Notes: generated by a model from the sequence alone, not told the origin. 64,000 nt of DNA from Chthoniobacter flavus Ellin428 (GCF_000173075.1 NZ_ABVL01000013.1:148192-212191), one strand, 5' to 3'. Numbered from the stretch's first letter, positions 17,122 through 25,956 are shown. A program made the numbers and translations.

Positions 17122-17613
17122 CTATCCGAACGCCTCTCCGTAGAGGGTATTAAATCGACCTTCGCGCGGCTTGATGTTGTCCGTTTGACGCGAACTTTGC
17201 AGAAGAAACGCGGTGTATTTCTTGGGCGCATCAAAGGCCGGGTCTTTTGCCTGCTCGATTACGTCTGATAGGCGGCTGACTGCATCCCGAAGCGCATCTC
17301 TGTCGTTCCCAGGAGCCCCTTCGGGGACAGCACCGCCTAAGACCAAATGCCCAAATTCTTCAGGTCCATATCAGTTGGCATTCATCTCCGGCGGGTGAAG
17401 TCCGGTGTCGCGCTTCTCGAGCCCCGGATGTTCCCGGTAAATCTTTGCCAGAATTTGATAGTCCAAATTGCCGATGGCGTGGGCCACCGCGCGGCCATAG
17501 TCGGCAAACTCCTCTTCACTAGTCCCTGCTCTGATTGTTGTGGCCAATTGGTCCAATTCCTTAAATGTTCGCAATAAAACGATTGCGACCTCTTCAGCGG
17601 TTTCGAATTTCAT
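17122..17613 (-). pseudogene. Uncharacterised cargo gene interrupted by one in-frame TGA
   Basis: Reading on the minus strand from ATG 17613, the first 80 codons (MKFETAEEVAIVLLRTFKEL...LHPPEMNAN) end at TGA 17373-17371. The same frame then continues without another stop for about 80 more codons (YGPEEFGHLVLGGAVPEGAP...FNTLYGEAFG). Composition and helical character are similar on both sides of the stop, which indicates one gene of about 163 codons with a nonsense mutation. No family is recognised. It is the only coding cargo of the 961-bp element. Confidence 0.6.
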
Positions 17614-17734
17614 ATTTTCTCGCTTCCAAAGTTTTCCCAGTACCGAAAGCGGGACTCGAGCACGAGAGCAAAGTCATTTCCGTGACGAGCGAAATCCGAA
17701 TCTACCAGAGCCCGGTCAATAGGTGCGCCAGCGG

Positions 17735-17888
17735 CTAAGCATTACCCACATCTCAAAAAGACTGCGGATGGAGCCCGCGAATCACGCAGATAACGCGAAT
17801 GAGGAGGATTTTATTCGCGTGATTTGCGTGATTCGCAGGCACTTCTTCTCTCCGCGGGACCTTCAAAAAAGATGTGGGTAATGGTTAG
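17735..17888. mobile_element. MITE-like element beta-1, nested, with 9-bp target duplication
   Basis: This 154-bp element begins CTAAGCATTACCCACATCT and ends AGATGTGGGTAATGGTTAG. It is flanked by the exact 9-bp duplication CGCCAGCGG (17726-17734 and 17889-17897). The payload is a long palindrome, CCCGCGAATCACGCAGATAAC against its complement. Because it interrupts the 961-bp element, it moved later. Confidence 0.92.
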
Positions 17889-17928
17889 CGCCAGCGGACG
17901 CTTACATTCGAAGGTCCATGTTGAGTCA

Positions 17929-17956
17929 CTGTATACTGGCGCGCGCCAGTATACAG
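17929..17956. repeat. 28-bp perfect palindrome
   Basis: CTGTATACTGGCGC is followed directly by its exact reverse complement, with no loop. It lies immediately before the tRNA-like 3' half inside the 961-bp element. Possible roles are a protein-binding dyad or a recombination core; nothing decides between them. Confidence 0.6.
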
Positions 17957-18007
17957 CCGTCTCTGTGCCCGTTTCCGTGCGTGTGGGTTCAAAGCCCACC
18001 GGCTCCA
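17957..18007 (+). pseudogene. 3' half of a tRNA-like sequence
   Basis: GTGGG-TTCAAAG-CCCAC (17983-17999) is a perfect T arm with a TTCRANY-type loop. It is followed by a 7-base acceptor strand, CGGCTCC, and discriminator A. The preceding GCCCGTTTCCGTGC could be a long variable arm of a class II (Leu/Ser-type) tRNA. No 5' acceptor strand GGAGCCG, D arm or anticodon arm is found upstream, so this is a remnant or a captured attachment-site half. Confidence 0.5.
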
Positions 18008-18084
18008 TCTCCATTTGTGGAACAATTTCAAATTAGGACACTACCCTAACCTGAAAAGTGTCCGCAGCTTGCGGAAATTTTGCG

Positions 18085-18608
18085 GATCGGTCCCAAGTTG
18101 CAATTGGGATCGCGTCTGCCTGAGGCAGTTGCACTGTTCACGAAAGGGGCGTCTTCGGGTGGTCATCATTTCCCGCGCCCGCAGACACCCCCGCCATGCG
18201 AAGTAAAACTTCGCTCCAAAGTGCGGTCCCAAGTGCAACTTGGGACCGAGCGCGCAAAAAAACGTGTCGAGGTTAAATGCGGAGCCGCAACCAAAGAATT
18301 TTTAAACGCAGAGGCCGCAGAGGCGCAGAGAAGAAGTGTTGAGGGCTGGTGGATTCTACAATTTTCCCAGCGATACGCTTCTTGCGCGCTCGGTCCCAAC
18401 TTGCACCTGGGGGACAGTTGTACTGCCTGCGAAGGAATCGTCTTCGGACGGGTTGTTCTTGCGCCCCCGCCGACACCCCCGCCATGCGAAGTGAAATTGC
18501 CAGCGACCGCCGTCGCTGCCCCTTCGGGGCAACCTGCGGTTGGCCTCTCCGCTCCGCTTGAGTTCGCTCCAAAGTGCGGTCCCAAGTGCAACTTGGGACC
18601 GAGCGCGC
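18085..18608. repeat. Compound repeat: two family E elements flanking a family A copy
   Basis: Two E elements (about 18085-18255 and 18385-18608) have inverted ends of the type GCGCTCGGTCCCAA.TTGCAC. Each contains GACACCCCCGCCATGCGAAGT. Each closes with the perfect hairpin GGTCCCAAGTGCAACTTGGGACC (18225-18247 and 18578-18600). Between them lies the second copy of repeat A (18257-18386). There is no coding potential. This is a repeat nest rather than a gene desert with regulatory content. Confidence 0.7.
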
Positions 18609-18801
18609 AACCCTGAAAATGTCCGCACGGCGCGTAGAATTTTTGGCCCGCGAATCACGCGAATGACACGAATGAAAACTGATCATTCGAGTCATTCGCG
18701 TGATTTCGCGGGCTACTTTCCCTTCCCTCTCTTTTCGAGTGTTCGTCGCTCCTCTTTGGTTGCGGCTCCGCCGCGCTGCGACCTCTGCGTTTTAAAGGTA
18801 T
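18609..18801. repeat. Dispersed repeat family G (copy 1)
   Basis: About 190 bp: AATGTCCGCACGGCGCGTAG, then the CGCGAATCACGCGAATGAC palindrome, then TTGGTTGCGGCTCCGCCGCG and CTCTGCGTTTTA. A reverse-complement copy lies at 29735-29922 and a diverged copy at about 45045-45300. Confidence 0.7.
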
Positions 18802-18808
18802 TCCGATG

Positions 18809-20375
18809 TTAGGAGACGACCTCTACCGGTGACGGCGCAGGCGCCGCACCGACGGAGGAAAAACGCATCCGGCGCCAGGCGAGAGCAAGGCCATCGAGGA
18901 TCGTGTCCAACCCGAAGCCCATAAAAATAAAGAGGATCCACTCGATGGGGACGAGGTAACGCGTGACGGTGTCGCCGATGGCGTAAACGATGAAAAGATA
19001 GAGCAACAGCGGGAGCCAGAGGAACGACGTGCGGGCGAAACGTCCCGGCAGGAGCGCAGAGATCAGGCCGAGCAAGGCGAGCCAGCCCATGGTCTGGATG
19101 TGAATGCGAGGAGGGTGTCCGATTTCACCGCGATGGGCCTGGAGCCAATTGACGCGGGTGAAGGGTTTCAAATATTTGGCATACCACACGGTGTGGGTGG
19201 CGCGTTCGACGACAAGGGTGTCAAAGGCCGATCGATCCATCTCGTAAACCATCTGCATTTCCTTGGGTCGCCGGCTCCAATGGATCTCGCCGTCTTCGCT
19301 TTGGTCGGACCAGAACTCCGCCGGGTCGATGCGCTGCTCGGCGTGCCGATCGGCGGCCGCGACGATGATCTTTTTGCAGACCATGCCGAAGTATTGGAAG
19401 GGGTGGGCGAGGACCGCCTGCCGCGCCAGGGTTTGGGCGACTTGCGCGAAGCGTTTGCGGTTGGAAAGAAGCTTCGCGTAAGCCGGACCGAGGGGGCCGT
19501 CCGCGTCGTCATTGATGAGCATCTTTTTGAAGTGCCCTTGATTGAAGACGTAGTTGGGCAGGTCGGTGCCGGGCGGAGTCGATGGCCGGGCGAATGAGGG
19601 CGCGCTCTTTGGCGTAGGGCTCGCCTTCGGTTTTCACCAAGGGCAGGGCTGAGCTCAGGAAGAGCCAGGGCCCTTGCGAATCCTTACCCGAGGTAAGGGC
19701 CACGAGGATGACCAGGGGAAGCGTCGCGTAGCAGAGTTTCGGCCAGTGCAACGGACGGCGGGTGACGATGGCGGCAGCAAGGATGAGCCCCAGCCAGAGG
19801 GGCCGGCCCGCGGGTTTGATGGCAACAATCAGCAGGGCCAGAATGCAGAACCAAATGAGACGGCGATCGCCGGCGAGCCCCTGGCGTGGGATGGCGATGG
19901 CGACGGTGGCGATAAAGGCGCCGAGGAGGAGGGTCTCGGAGATGAGCTCGTGCTCGTAGTAAATTGTGCGCGGCCAGATGGCCGCAAAAGTAGTGACGAG
20001 CGGCACCCAAAGCGTGGGGCGACGCACGAGGTGGCCTGTGATCCAACCGATGCCGAAGATGATGAAAAGACCGGCGAGATGCTGGACGGCGGCGACGACC
20101 TGGACGGTGTTGCAAAAGGGGATCGGCGGCGCTGCGGTCAGGAGGAGCGGGTAAACGTAGCGGCGCTTTGCCGGCATCTCGAAGCGGTGATCGAGGTAGA
20201 TCGCATGCGCCGTGGCGAAGTAGGAGTTGCTGTCGCTGCCGTAAAAGCCCTCGGGAACGGCGGCGAGGAAGGAGATGCGCAAGATCGCGCCGATGATCAG
20301 CGCGGGCAGGCAGAGCCAGAAACAGCGACGAAGCGTGAAAGGCGGGCGGTCCTTTTCCGGCGGGATCGCAGTCAT
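18809..20375 (-). pseudogene. Polytopic glycosyltransferase-like protein (GT39/ArnT-type), frameshifted
   Basis: Two minus-strand frames make one gene. From ATG 20375 (MTAIPPEKDRPPF) the first frame gives a membrane protein with GSDSNSYFATAHAIYLDHRF, CKRRYVYPLLL-like and YYEHELISETLLLGAF motifs. It runs to about 19575, where it turns into nonsense. The other frame then continues PGTDLPNYVFNQGHFKKMLINDDADGP... to 18809. The join lies near GACTCCGCCCGG at about 19570. The same motif order (SDSxSYF, KRRYxYPLL, EHELxxE) occurs intact in the 520-aa protein at 23459-25021, so this is a damaged paralogue or carries a sequencing error. It would move sugars from lipid carriers at the inner membrane. 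Confidence 0.75.
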
Positions 20376-20643
20376 GGCGCGACGCAGCGAAGACTGCCGG
20401 GAGAAGACGGGCCGGGACCATGGTCGCGATAAAGCGACCTGCGCACAGAAGAGATGGCCTGCGGCAGCGGCATGGGATTTTCGCCCGGCGGAAGCGCCAG
20501 ACGGGGTAAACCCGTTGTCTCTTCCAAAGACCCAGCACGACTGCAAGGGCATCCCGCTGCCTGTGGTTAAAATAGCGGAAAAACCGACATGGTGAGTCGG
20601 GTCATCCAGTATTCAGCGCTGCCCTTCCGCTATGTCAGGCCTC

Positions 20644-22194
20644 TCACTGGGCTGTCGTGGCCGGTGACTCGATCTTTTTGGGCACATGCCGCTGTCCGGA
20701 GACCGAACTGCTGCTGCCGCTTTCGCCTGCTTCGTGATATTCGGCGTCTTCGTTTACCCGCCAGAGATCGTAGACCGTTTCTCCGGCCAGGATGTTTTGC
20801 GCACAGAGCATCGCCGTCATCATGGAATGATCCTGGTTGTTGTACTTGTGCATGCCATTGCGGCCTACGAGATGGAGTGTCGGGAAGCGGCGGGTGAGCT
20901 CTTCGCGAATCGTGGCCAGGTGCCGGGCGTAGGCGTCATCGTAAACGGGATAGGCTTTGCGCTGCCGCACGACACAGGCGTCGACGATATCTTCCTGGCG
21001 GGCGAGGCCGAGTTTGCTGATCTCGCTTTTGGCGAGTTCCTGGAGCTGCTCGTCGGTCAATTCCCACAGGCCGGTGTGCTCGAAGCAAAAATACTCGAGG
21101 CCGTAGCAGGTCATCTTCGGATCGGGAACCATCTCCGGCGACCAGGACTTGAAATTCTGGATGCGCCCGACCTGCACGGAAGGATCGTGGATGTAGATCC
21201 AATTGTCCGCGAAGGCGTCGCGATCGTGCAGGATGAGAACCGCGGTGATGAAATCGCGATAACGGAGCTGATTCGCCGCTTGAACGGACTCTTCGGACAG
21301 CGCGGGTTTCAGCATCGAGCACAGCTCCCGCACCGGGGCGGTGGAGATGACGTGCTGGGCCGGGAGGGTCTGCACCTGCCCATTTTGATCCTGCGTCGTT
21401 ACCGTCCACTCCTTGCTGCTCTCGTCGAAAGCGCATTCGGTCACGCGGCGTCCCATGAGGACCTGGCCGCCCGCGGCTTTGACCTTTTCCGCACAGGCTT
21501 CCCACATCATTCCGGGGCCCAGTCGCGGATAACGGAAGGACTCGATCAAGGTCTTCACCGTCTTGCCACCGCTGCCGGGCTTGCGTTTCGGCAGGAGGGC
21601 ATTGAGCACGGCGGTTGTCAGGGAGAGGCCCTTGATCCGCTGGGCGGCCCAATCCGCCGAGATCTCCTTGCAGCTCATGCCCCACACTTTTTCCGTGTAG
21701 GTCTTGAAGAAAATCTGGAAGAGCCGTTTGCCAAACTGATTGCTCACCCAATCCTCGAAGCTCTTCGGGTTTTTTACCGGAAAGAGCCGCGCCCACAAGT
21801 AGGAGAGGCCGCAACGCACGGACTCAAAAATGCCCAGATTGAAGAGCGCCTCGGCCGCCTTGAGCGGATAGGAAAAGAACTGGCCGTTATAAAGGATGCG
21901 CGAGGAGCGCGGGCGGACGAGCATGTCGTCGGGCAGGATTTCGCTCCACAGATCTTCGACTTCCTTGGATTTGGAGAAGAAGCGGTGGCCCCCGATGTCG
22001 AAGTGGTAGTCCTTGTAAGTCGCCGTCTTGGAGATGCCACCGACATACTGCGGATCGCCTTCGAACACGGTCACGGGGACGCCGGCGCGGGAGAGGAGAT
22101 AAGCTGCGGTCAATCCGGCGGGGCCGGCGCCGATGATGGCGACCATTCCCCGGGGTGGGTTGGAAGTATTTTCTGTCGAAGGCGAAACTGTCAT
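20644..22194 (-). CDS. FAD-dependent oxidoreductase, UDP-galactopyranose mutase/amine-oxidase-like
   Basis: The N-terminus carries the dinucleotide-binding motif VAIIGAGPAGLTAAYLLSRAG at about residues 20-40. It is followed by FEGDPQYVGGISKT and the DIGGHRFFSKS substrate/FAD region seen in UDP-galactopyranose mutases and protoporphyrinogen-oxidase-like enzymes. The C-terminus has HLVGRNGMHKYNNQDHSMMTAM, a typical FAD-contacting end. I start at ATG 22194 (MTVSPSTENTSNP), giving 516 aa; the longer frame is the upstream gene read out of frame. It overlaps the upstream glycosyltransferase stop by four bases, so it probably modifies a lipid-linked or nucleotide sugar used by these membrane enzymes. 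Confidence 0.85.
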   Translation of the reverse strand: MTVSPSTENTSNPPRGMVAIIGAGPAGLTAAYLLSRAGVPVTVFEGDPQYVGGISKTATYKDYHFDIGGHRFFSKSKEVEDLWSEILPDDMLVRPRSSRILYNGQFFSYPLKAAEALFNLGIFESVRCGLSYLWARLFPVKNPKSFEDWVSNQFGKRLFQIFFKTYTEKVWGMSCKEISADWAAQRIKGLSLTTAVLNALLPKRKPGSGGKTVKTLIESFRYPRLGPGMMWEACAEKVKAAGGQVLMGRRVTECAFDESSKEWTVTTQDQNGQVQTLPAQHVISTAPVRELCSMLKPALSEESVQAANQLRYRDFITAVLILHDRDAFADNWIYIHDPSVQVGRIQNFKSWSPEMVPDPKMTCYGLEYFCFEHTGLWELTDEQLQELAKSEISKLGLARQEDIVDACVVRQRKAYPVYDDAYARHLATIREELTRRFPTLHLVGRNGMHKYNNQDHSMMTAMLCAQNILAGETVYDLWRVNEDAEYHEAGESGSSSSVSGQRHVPKKIESPATTAQ

Positions 22195-23462
22195 TGAGAG
22201 TCTGGAAAGCGAGCGGGCGCGACACGACGAGCGTACCGCGCCAGGAGGGTGAGGACGAAACTGACGCCGACTGTCGCGAAGAACAGTTCGAACGGCAACA
22301 AGGTTCCGTAAGCAACTCGTGGGCCGGGAGTGGTGATACTCGTCCAGACGATCGGGAGCAACTGGATGAAGAGACACGCCGCCAGGACGCAAAATTCCCA
22401 TCGCCGTTTGGCAAAGGCGATGACGATGCCCAGGAGCGAGAGGAAATAGAGCACCCGGATATGCTCCGCGTGGCGCGGGATATCATAGTAGACCCGGTAG
22501 AATCCTTCCGCCCAACGATGGAAGAAATCGCCGACGCTGTGACTTTTGGCGTAATCCTTCCACGTAAATTCGCTCTGGATCTGCCCGGTGTGGCCCTCCT
22601 CGTAGCTGTCCACCCACATGAAATTCGAGAGATACCCGTGATGGACGGGGTTGTGGAAGTATTGATAGCGGGGCAGCCACGTGGGAATCGTCACGATCAT
22701 GAGCACGAATGCCGCACCGAGATAGGTGAGGAAGACGGATCGTGTGCGGGCGAAACGGGTGCGCGTGTCGTTTTCACGTGGTTTGGCGAGACGCCAAAGA
22801 TCGTAGACGAACAAAACGCCCAGCGTGGCCGCGGCGCCGAAAAGACCATTGGTCCGGCTGAGGTAGTCCAGGCCGGCGGCAGCGGCGATGCCCAGGAGAT
22901 AGAGCGGCCTCCCCGTGCGCACATAGCCGAGGAAGAGCAGAATCAGGATGACGAGCACGAGGGCGTGCGAAGGCTCCGTCATCAGGCGGCGGGCGATCTT
23001 ATCCACCATGAATGGATTGCCGATGAAGAGCAGGCTGCCGATGGCCGCGACGGTATCGCTTTGGAAGAGTCGTCGCACGCCGTAGTAAAAGCAGATCAAC
23101 AGCGCCAGCCCCACGAGGAGATTCACCGAGCCCAGAGCGATCGGGTTGTCACCCCAGAATTTCACCGCCGGCGCGAGCAGCAGCGGATAGAGCGGCTGCC
23201 GGTGAGGCATGGTCTGGACGTACGACATGCGGAAATCACCACGGGCAAACTCCTGCGCGATTTCGATATATTGCCGCGAATCCTTGGACTCCATTTTGGT
23301 CACGAGGTCCGGATGACGCGACGTGTGAATGAGCACGGAGATGTTCAGGGCCAGGTAGATGAGACACAAGCACGCTACCAGAATGTGCGAGGCTTTGCGT
23401 GGCCCGGAGTCGGCTTTGATTCCGGTATTCGTGGTGGGTTTGTCAGTCATTACCAATGTCAT
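22191..23462 (-). CDS. Polytopic glycosyltransferase-like membrane protein
   Basis: This 423-aa protein has about ten hydrophobic helices. A first periplasmic loop contains acidic-aromatic motifs (MESKDSRQYIEIAQEFARGDFRMS, HRQPLYPLLLAPAVKFWG), as in GT39/ArnT/PMT-type transferases that use polyprenyl-phosphate sugars. Later it has NPFMVDKIARRLMTEPSHALVLV. It lies between two coupled genes: ATGA overlaps at 23459-23462 and at 22191-22194. This indicates a three-gene operon for transfer and modification of a surface glycan. The acceptor is unknown. Confidence 0.8.
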   Translation of the reverse strand: MTLVMTDKPTTNTGIKADSGPRKASHILVACLCLIYLALNISVLIHTSRHPDLVTKMESKDSRQYIEIAQEFARGDFRMSYVQTMPHRQPLYPLLLAPAVKFWGDNPIALGSVNLLVGLALLICFYYGVRRLFQSDTVAAIGSLLFIGNPFMVDKIARRLMTEPSHALVLVILILLFLGYVRTGRPLYLLGIAAAAGLDYLSRTNGLFGAAATLGVLFVYDLWRLAKPRENDTRTRFARTRSVFLTYLGAAFVLMIVTIPTWLPRYQYFHNPVHHGYLSNFMWVDSYEEGHTGQIQSEFTWKDYAKSHSVGDFFHRWAEGFYRVYYDIPRHAEHIRVLYFLSLLGIVIAFAKRRWEFCVLAACLFIQLLPIVWTSITTPGPRVAYGTLLPFELFFATVGVSFVLTLLARYARRVAPARFPDSQ

Positions 23463-25021
23463 TTACGAATGAATCTGGCCAACAGGGCATCGAGAGGGAT
23501 CGCCATGGTCACGAAAAGGACCGGCCAGACGACGGCGAAATAGTGGACATTGACCAGCGAAACGGAATAGACCGCGAAAACTTGCAGCACGGAAATGATG
23601 ACCCAGATTCCGAGCGTGTTGCGGTAGCGCGGCAGGAACGCGCAGCCCATGGCCAGAAGCATCCAGATGCCCAGGAAAGTCGGCCGGACGAGAGAGAGTT
23701 TGCTCTCATTCTTGGGGACTTTGGGGTAGCGGAAGTAATCGAATTTCGTCCCGTAGCTTGCGACCCAGGTCTGCACCGTCCGTGCGGCCCAGGATCCTGG
23801 CGCCGGTTCCAGGTGGTGGGCGAACTCGCTGTAAGGCGGAAGCGGACCGTGAGGCGGCAGACCGAAAGCCAGGCGCAGCGGGCTTTTTTCATCCTTCACG
23901 GCCTCGTTGTAATACAGGGCGGAGCGATCCACGTAGCCGCCGTCCGCAAAATGGGAAAGCCCGTAAGCCGAGAGATTGGCATCGAAGACGACGCGCTGCA
24001 GGCCGAGATAGAAGACCAAATCGGGCCGCGCTTTGATGCCTTCCAGCGCGAGATCCATGTAGATTTTGACCTTCAAATTGTCGTCCTTCCCCAAGGCCTT
24101 CCAAAGGGGCCGTGCATCCTGCTCGCCCGGATCCCGCAGAAAGTAGAAGAGGTCCCCATCCTGCATGGCGTGAAAGTATTCCAGGTTGTTCCGGTAATGC
24201 TCCACCGAATCGCGGATCTCGGCCTTGTAGTCGGCGTGCAGCGGCGTATCGAGACGAGTCAGCGGAAAAACAGAAGTATAGAAGAGTTGGGAACCCTGAC
24301 GCTTCGAGCCGACGGTCAGGGATACCCCCATCAGCAGGACGATGGCGGTGATTTGGCGCCAGCCGAAATTGCGCCAGGCTTGCGTCATCAGCGTTCCGAT
24401 GGCGAGCCCCGGCCACACAAAACGCCCCGATGGCTTGGTAAGAATAAACAGCGCGAACGCCACGAAGAAAAACCAAAATACGCGCCGCGACCGGGTCGGG
24501 TCCTTTTGGGTGATCCACGCCGTCCAGCCGGCAAATGTCCACAGGAACAGGGCGAAGAAGACGTTATCGGCGAGGAGTTCGTGCTCGCACCAGAGCACCT
24601 CGGGCAGGCCGGCGTAGAGGATGGTGATCGGGATGATCCACAGCTGCCAGCGGACGAAGGATTTTCGAATCACATAGGCCAGAGGCACCAGCGTGACCCA
24701 TCCCAGGAGGTGCTGGAAAATCGGCAACCAGCGCAGGACACCGCCTGGCAGTGCTGCCATCGGCGCCATGAGGAGCGGGTAGAGATAGCGCCGCTTGTCG
24801 CCGAGGCTGAACGAGTGGTTCAGAAACAGCTTGTGGGTGAATACAAAAAAGGACCGCGAGTCCGCCCCCCACAGGGCGTACGGCATGTAGCTGACAAAGA
24901 GGATGCGCAGGATGCCACCCACCAAAAGCGCGGGAATGGCCCAGCGAATTGCGTCCGCAACCACTGGATGTCGGCGAAACCAAGCAACGAGCCCCACGGC
25001 GGAACCGGCGGAGCTGTTCAC
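23459..25021 (-). CDS. Polytopic glycosyltransferase-like membrane protein (GT39/ArnT-type)
   Basis: This 520-aa protein has about twelve membrane segments. The motifs WGADSRSFFVFTHKLFLN, KRRYLYPLLMAPM and WCEHELLADNVFF lie in the order seen in dolichol/undecaprenyl-phosphate-sugar transferases, with an acidic residue in the first external loop. A soluble extracytoplasmic segment (residues about 265-400) is followed by four closing helices. It is the first gene of the minus-strand operon and overlaps the next ATG. The gene at 18809-20375 is its frameshifted relative. Confidence 0.82.
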   Translation of the reverse strand: MNSSAGSAVGLVAWFRRHPVVADAIRWAIPALLVGGILRILFVSYMPYALWGADSRSFFVFTHKLFLNHSFSLGDKRRYLYPLLMAPMAALPGGVLRWLPIFQHLLGWVTLVPLAYVIRKSFVRWQLWIIPITILYAGLPEVLWCEHELLADNVFFALFLWTFAGWTAWITQKDPTRSRRVFWFFFVAFALFILTKPSGRFVWPGLAIGTLMTQAWRNFGWRQITAIVLLMGVSLTVGSKRQGSQLFYTSVFPLTRLDTPLHADYKAEIRDSVEHYRNNLEYFHAMQDGDLFYFLRDPGEQDARPLWKALGKDDNLKVKIYMDLALEGIKARPDLVFYLGLQRVVFDANLSAYGLSHFADGGYVDRSALYYNEAVKDEKSPLRLAFGLPPHGPLPPYSEFAHHLEPAPGSWAARTVQTWVASYGTKFDYFRYPKVPKNESKLSLVRPTFLGIWMLLAMGCAFLPRYRNTLGIWVIISVLQVFAVYSVSLVNVHYFAVVWPVLFVTMAIPLDALLARFIRK

Positions 25022-25341
25022 GCGAAGATTTCCGTGCCGAGGGACGGTTGGCCGTTGGTGAGCCCTCTTCCCAATGCGGATTTCCAGGAGACGAAATCCA
25101 CCCAGCGCGCGATGGTGCGAGAGACGCGAGGACGGGCATCGCGGAAAACGGAATGGGAATTGGGACCAACGGACATCGCGCCAGACTACACCATTCCCAT
25201 TAACGGCGTCTGTATCTCGTGTGAAAAATTATTCAGTTTCAGAAAATACGTCTACGTATCGTTTAAATTAGTGACGTATTCTGATGCTGGATAGTCGGAA
25301 CAGCTTTACCTCCTGGCTTTCCGAATCGATCGAGGCGGCGA
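25022..25341. other. Gene-free, partly AT-rich upstream region of the glycan operon
   Basis: No coding frame is convincing. The stretch 25215-25290 is AT-rich against the surrounding DNA and contains interleaved TACGT words (ACGTCTACGTATCG, GTGACGTATTC). It is a plausible promoter/operator zone for the minus-strand operon starting at 25021, but no -35/-10 pair can be fixed. Confidence 0.4.
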
Positions 25342-25863
25342 TTACTTGCCAATCCTACTTTGGAGTTCCTCGGCCATGGAGAGATGCACTTTCAGGGTCG
25401 GGAGGATTTTGGCGGCAAACGCTTTCACATCCGGGTCTTTCCCCTCACTCGCCGCTTTTTCGAAGGCATCGATCGCTCTCTTCTGGTTGTCGATCATGGT
25501 CTGCGCAAAAGCCTTATCGAAACTTTCGTCGGATTTTACCCCCAAGGGTGTCGATTTCGCTTCCGCGATGAGCGACGGATTCTCGGAAAGCGTGACTTGT
25601 TTGGTGCCAGCCAGCGTCTTCAGTTCCGCATTGGCCTTGGCGAGGTCCGCGGCCACGCGATCGGCGAACGTCTTCACGTCGGCATTGGCGCTTTTGAGTC
25701 CGAGTCGCGCGGCGTCGATTTCCGCGAGGCTGTCTTGATACGCCTTCTGGAGAAAGGATTTGTCGGCACGGCTCACATCGACGTCATTGGCGAACGACGC
25801 GAGGACGGAGAGACCGAACATAGCCACGGCGACCACGAAAAGTGAGCGAAGTATGCTTTTCAT
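25342..25863 (-). CDS. DUF4142 domain-containing exported protein
   Basis: ATG 25863 gives 173 aa with a signal peptide (MKSILRSLFVVAVAMFGLSVLASFA). It is followed by a four-helix ferritin-like DUF4142 domain: DKSFLQKAYQDSLAEIDAARLGLKSANADVKTFADRVAADLAKAN, then SFDKAFAQTMIDNQKRAIDAFEKAA and IKVHLSMAEEL-type ends. The domain is widespread in periplasmic proteins of unknown activity. The open frame begins 27 codons earlier, but that extension would bury the signal peptide. Confidence 0.88.
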   Translation of the reverse strand: MKSILRSLFVVAVAMFGLSVLASFANDVDVSRADKSFLQKAYQDSLAEIDAARLGLKSANADVKTFADRVAADLAKANAELKTLAGTKQVTLSENPSLIAEAKSTPLGVKSDESFDKAFAQTMIDNQKRAIDAFEKAASEGKDPDVKAFAAKILPTLKVHLSMAEELQSRIGK

Positions 25864-25956
25864 ATACAAAGGTAGGTTAGTTTCACCCGGAGGCCACAAA
25901 ATGTTCGTCCCGCGGAACGTCTTTGGAGGCATGAAACATGCCAACGAAAAGCGGAG

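Larger units (their letters stand above)
17085..18045. mobile_element. 961-bp non-autonomous transposon-like element
   Basis: The ends are a perfect 16-bp inverted repeat, GGTAGTGTCCTAATTT (17085-17100), with its complement at 18030-18045. Both sides carry the 8-bp direct duplication CTAACCTG (17077-17084 and 18046-18053), as left by a transposase. Inside are a minus-strand coding region broken by one TGA (17122-17613), a nested beta MITE (17735-17888), a 28-bp perfect palindrome (17929-17956) and the 3' half of a tRNA-like sequence (17957-18007). No transposase is encoded, so movement would need an enzyme in trans. The 8-bp duplication is compatible with IS1595 or ISL3-like enzymes, but the family is not determined. 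Confidence 0.85.

Noticed and set aside
17811..18014. Minus-strand ORF beginning MEMEPVGFEPTRTE
   Set aside because: VGFEPT-type peptides are the usual antisense reading of a tRNA T arm, here the GTGGGTTCAAAGCCCAC sequence.
23456..25294. 612-aa plus-strand frame
   Set aside because: Antisense to a polytopic glycosyltransferase gene; no membrane or domain features of its own.
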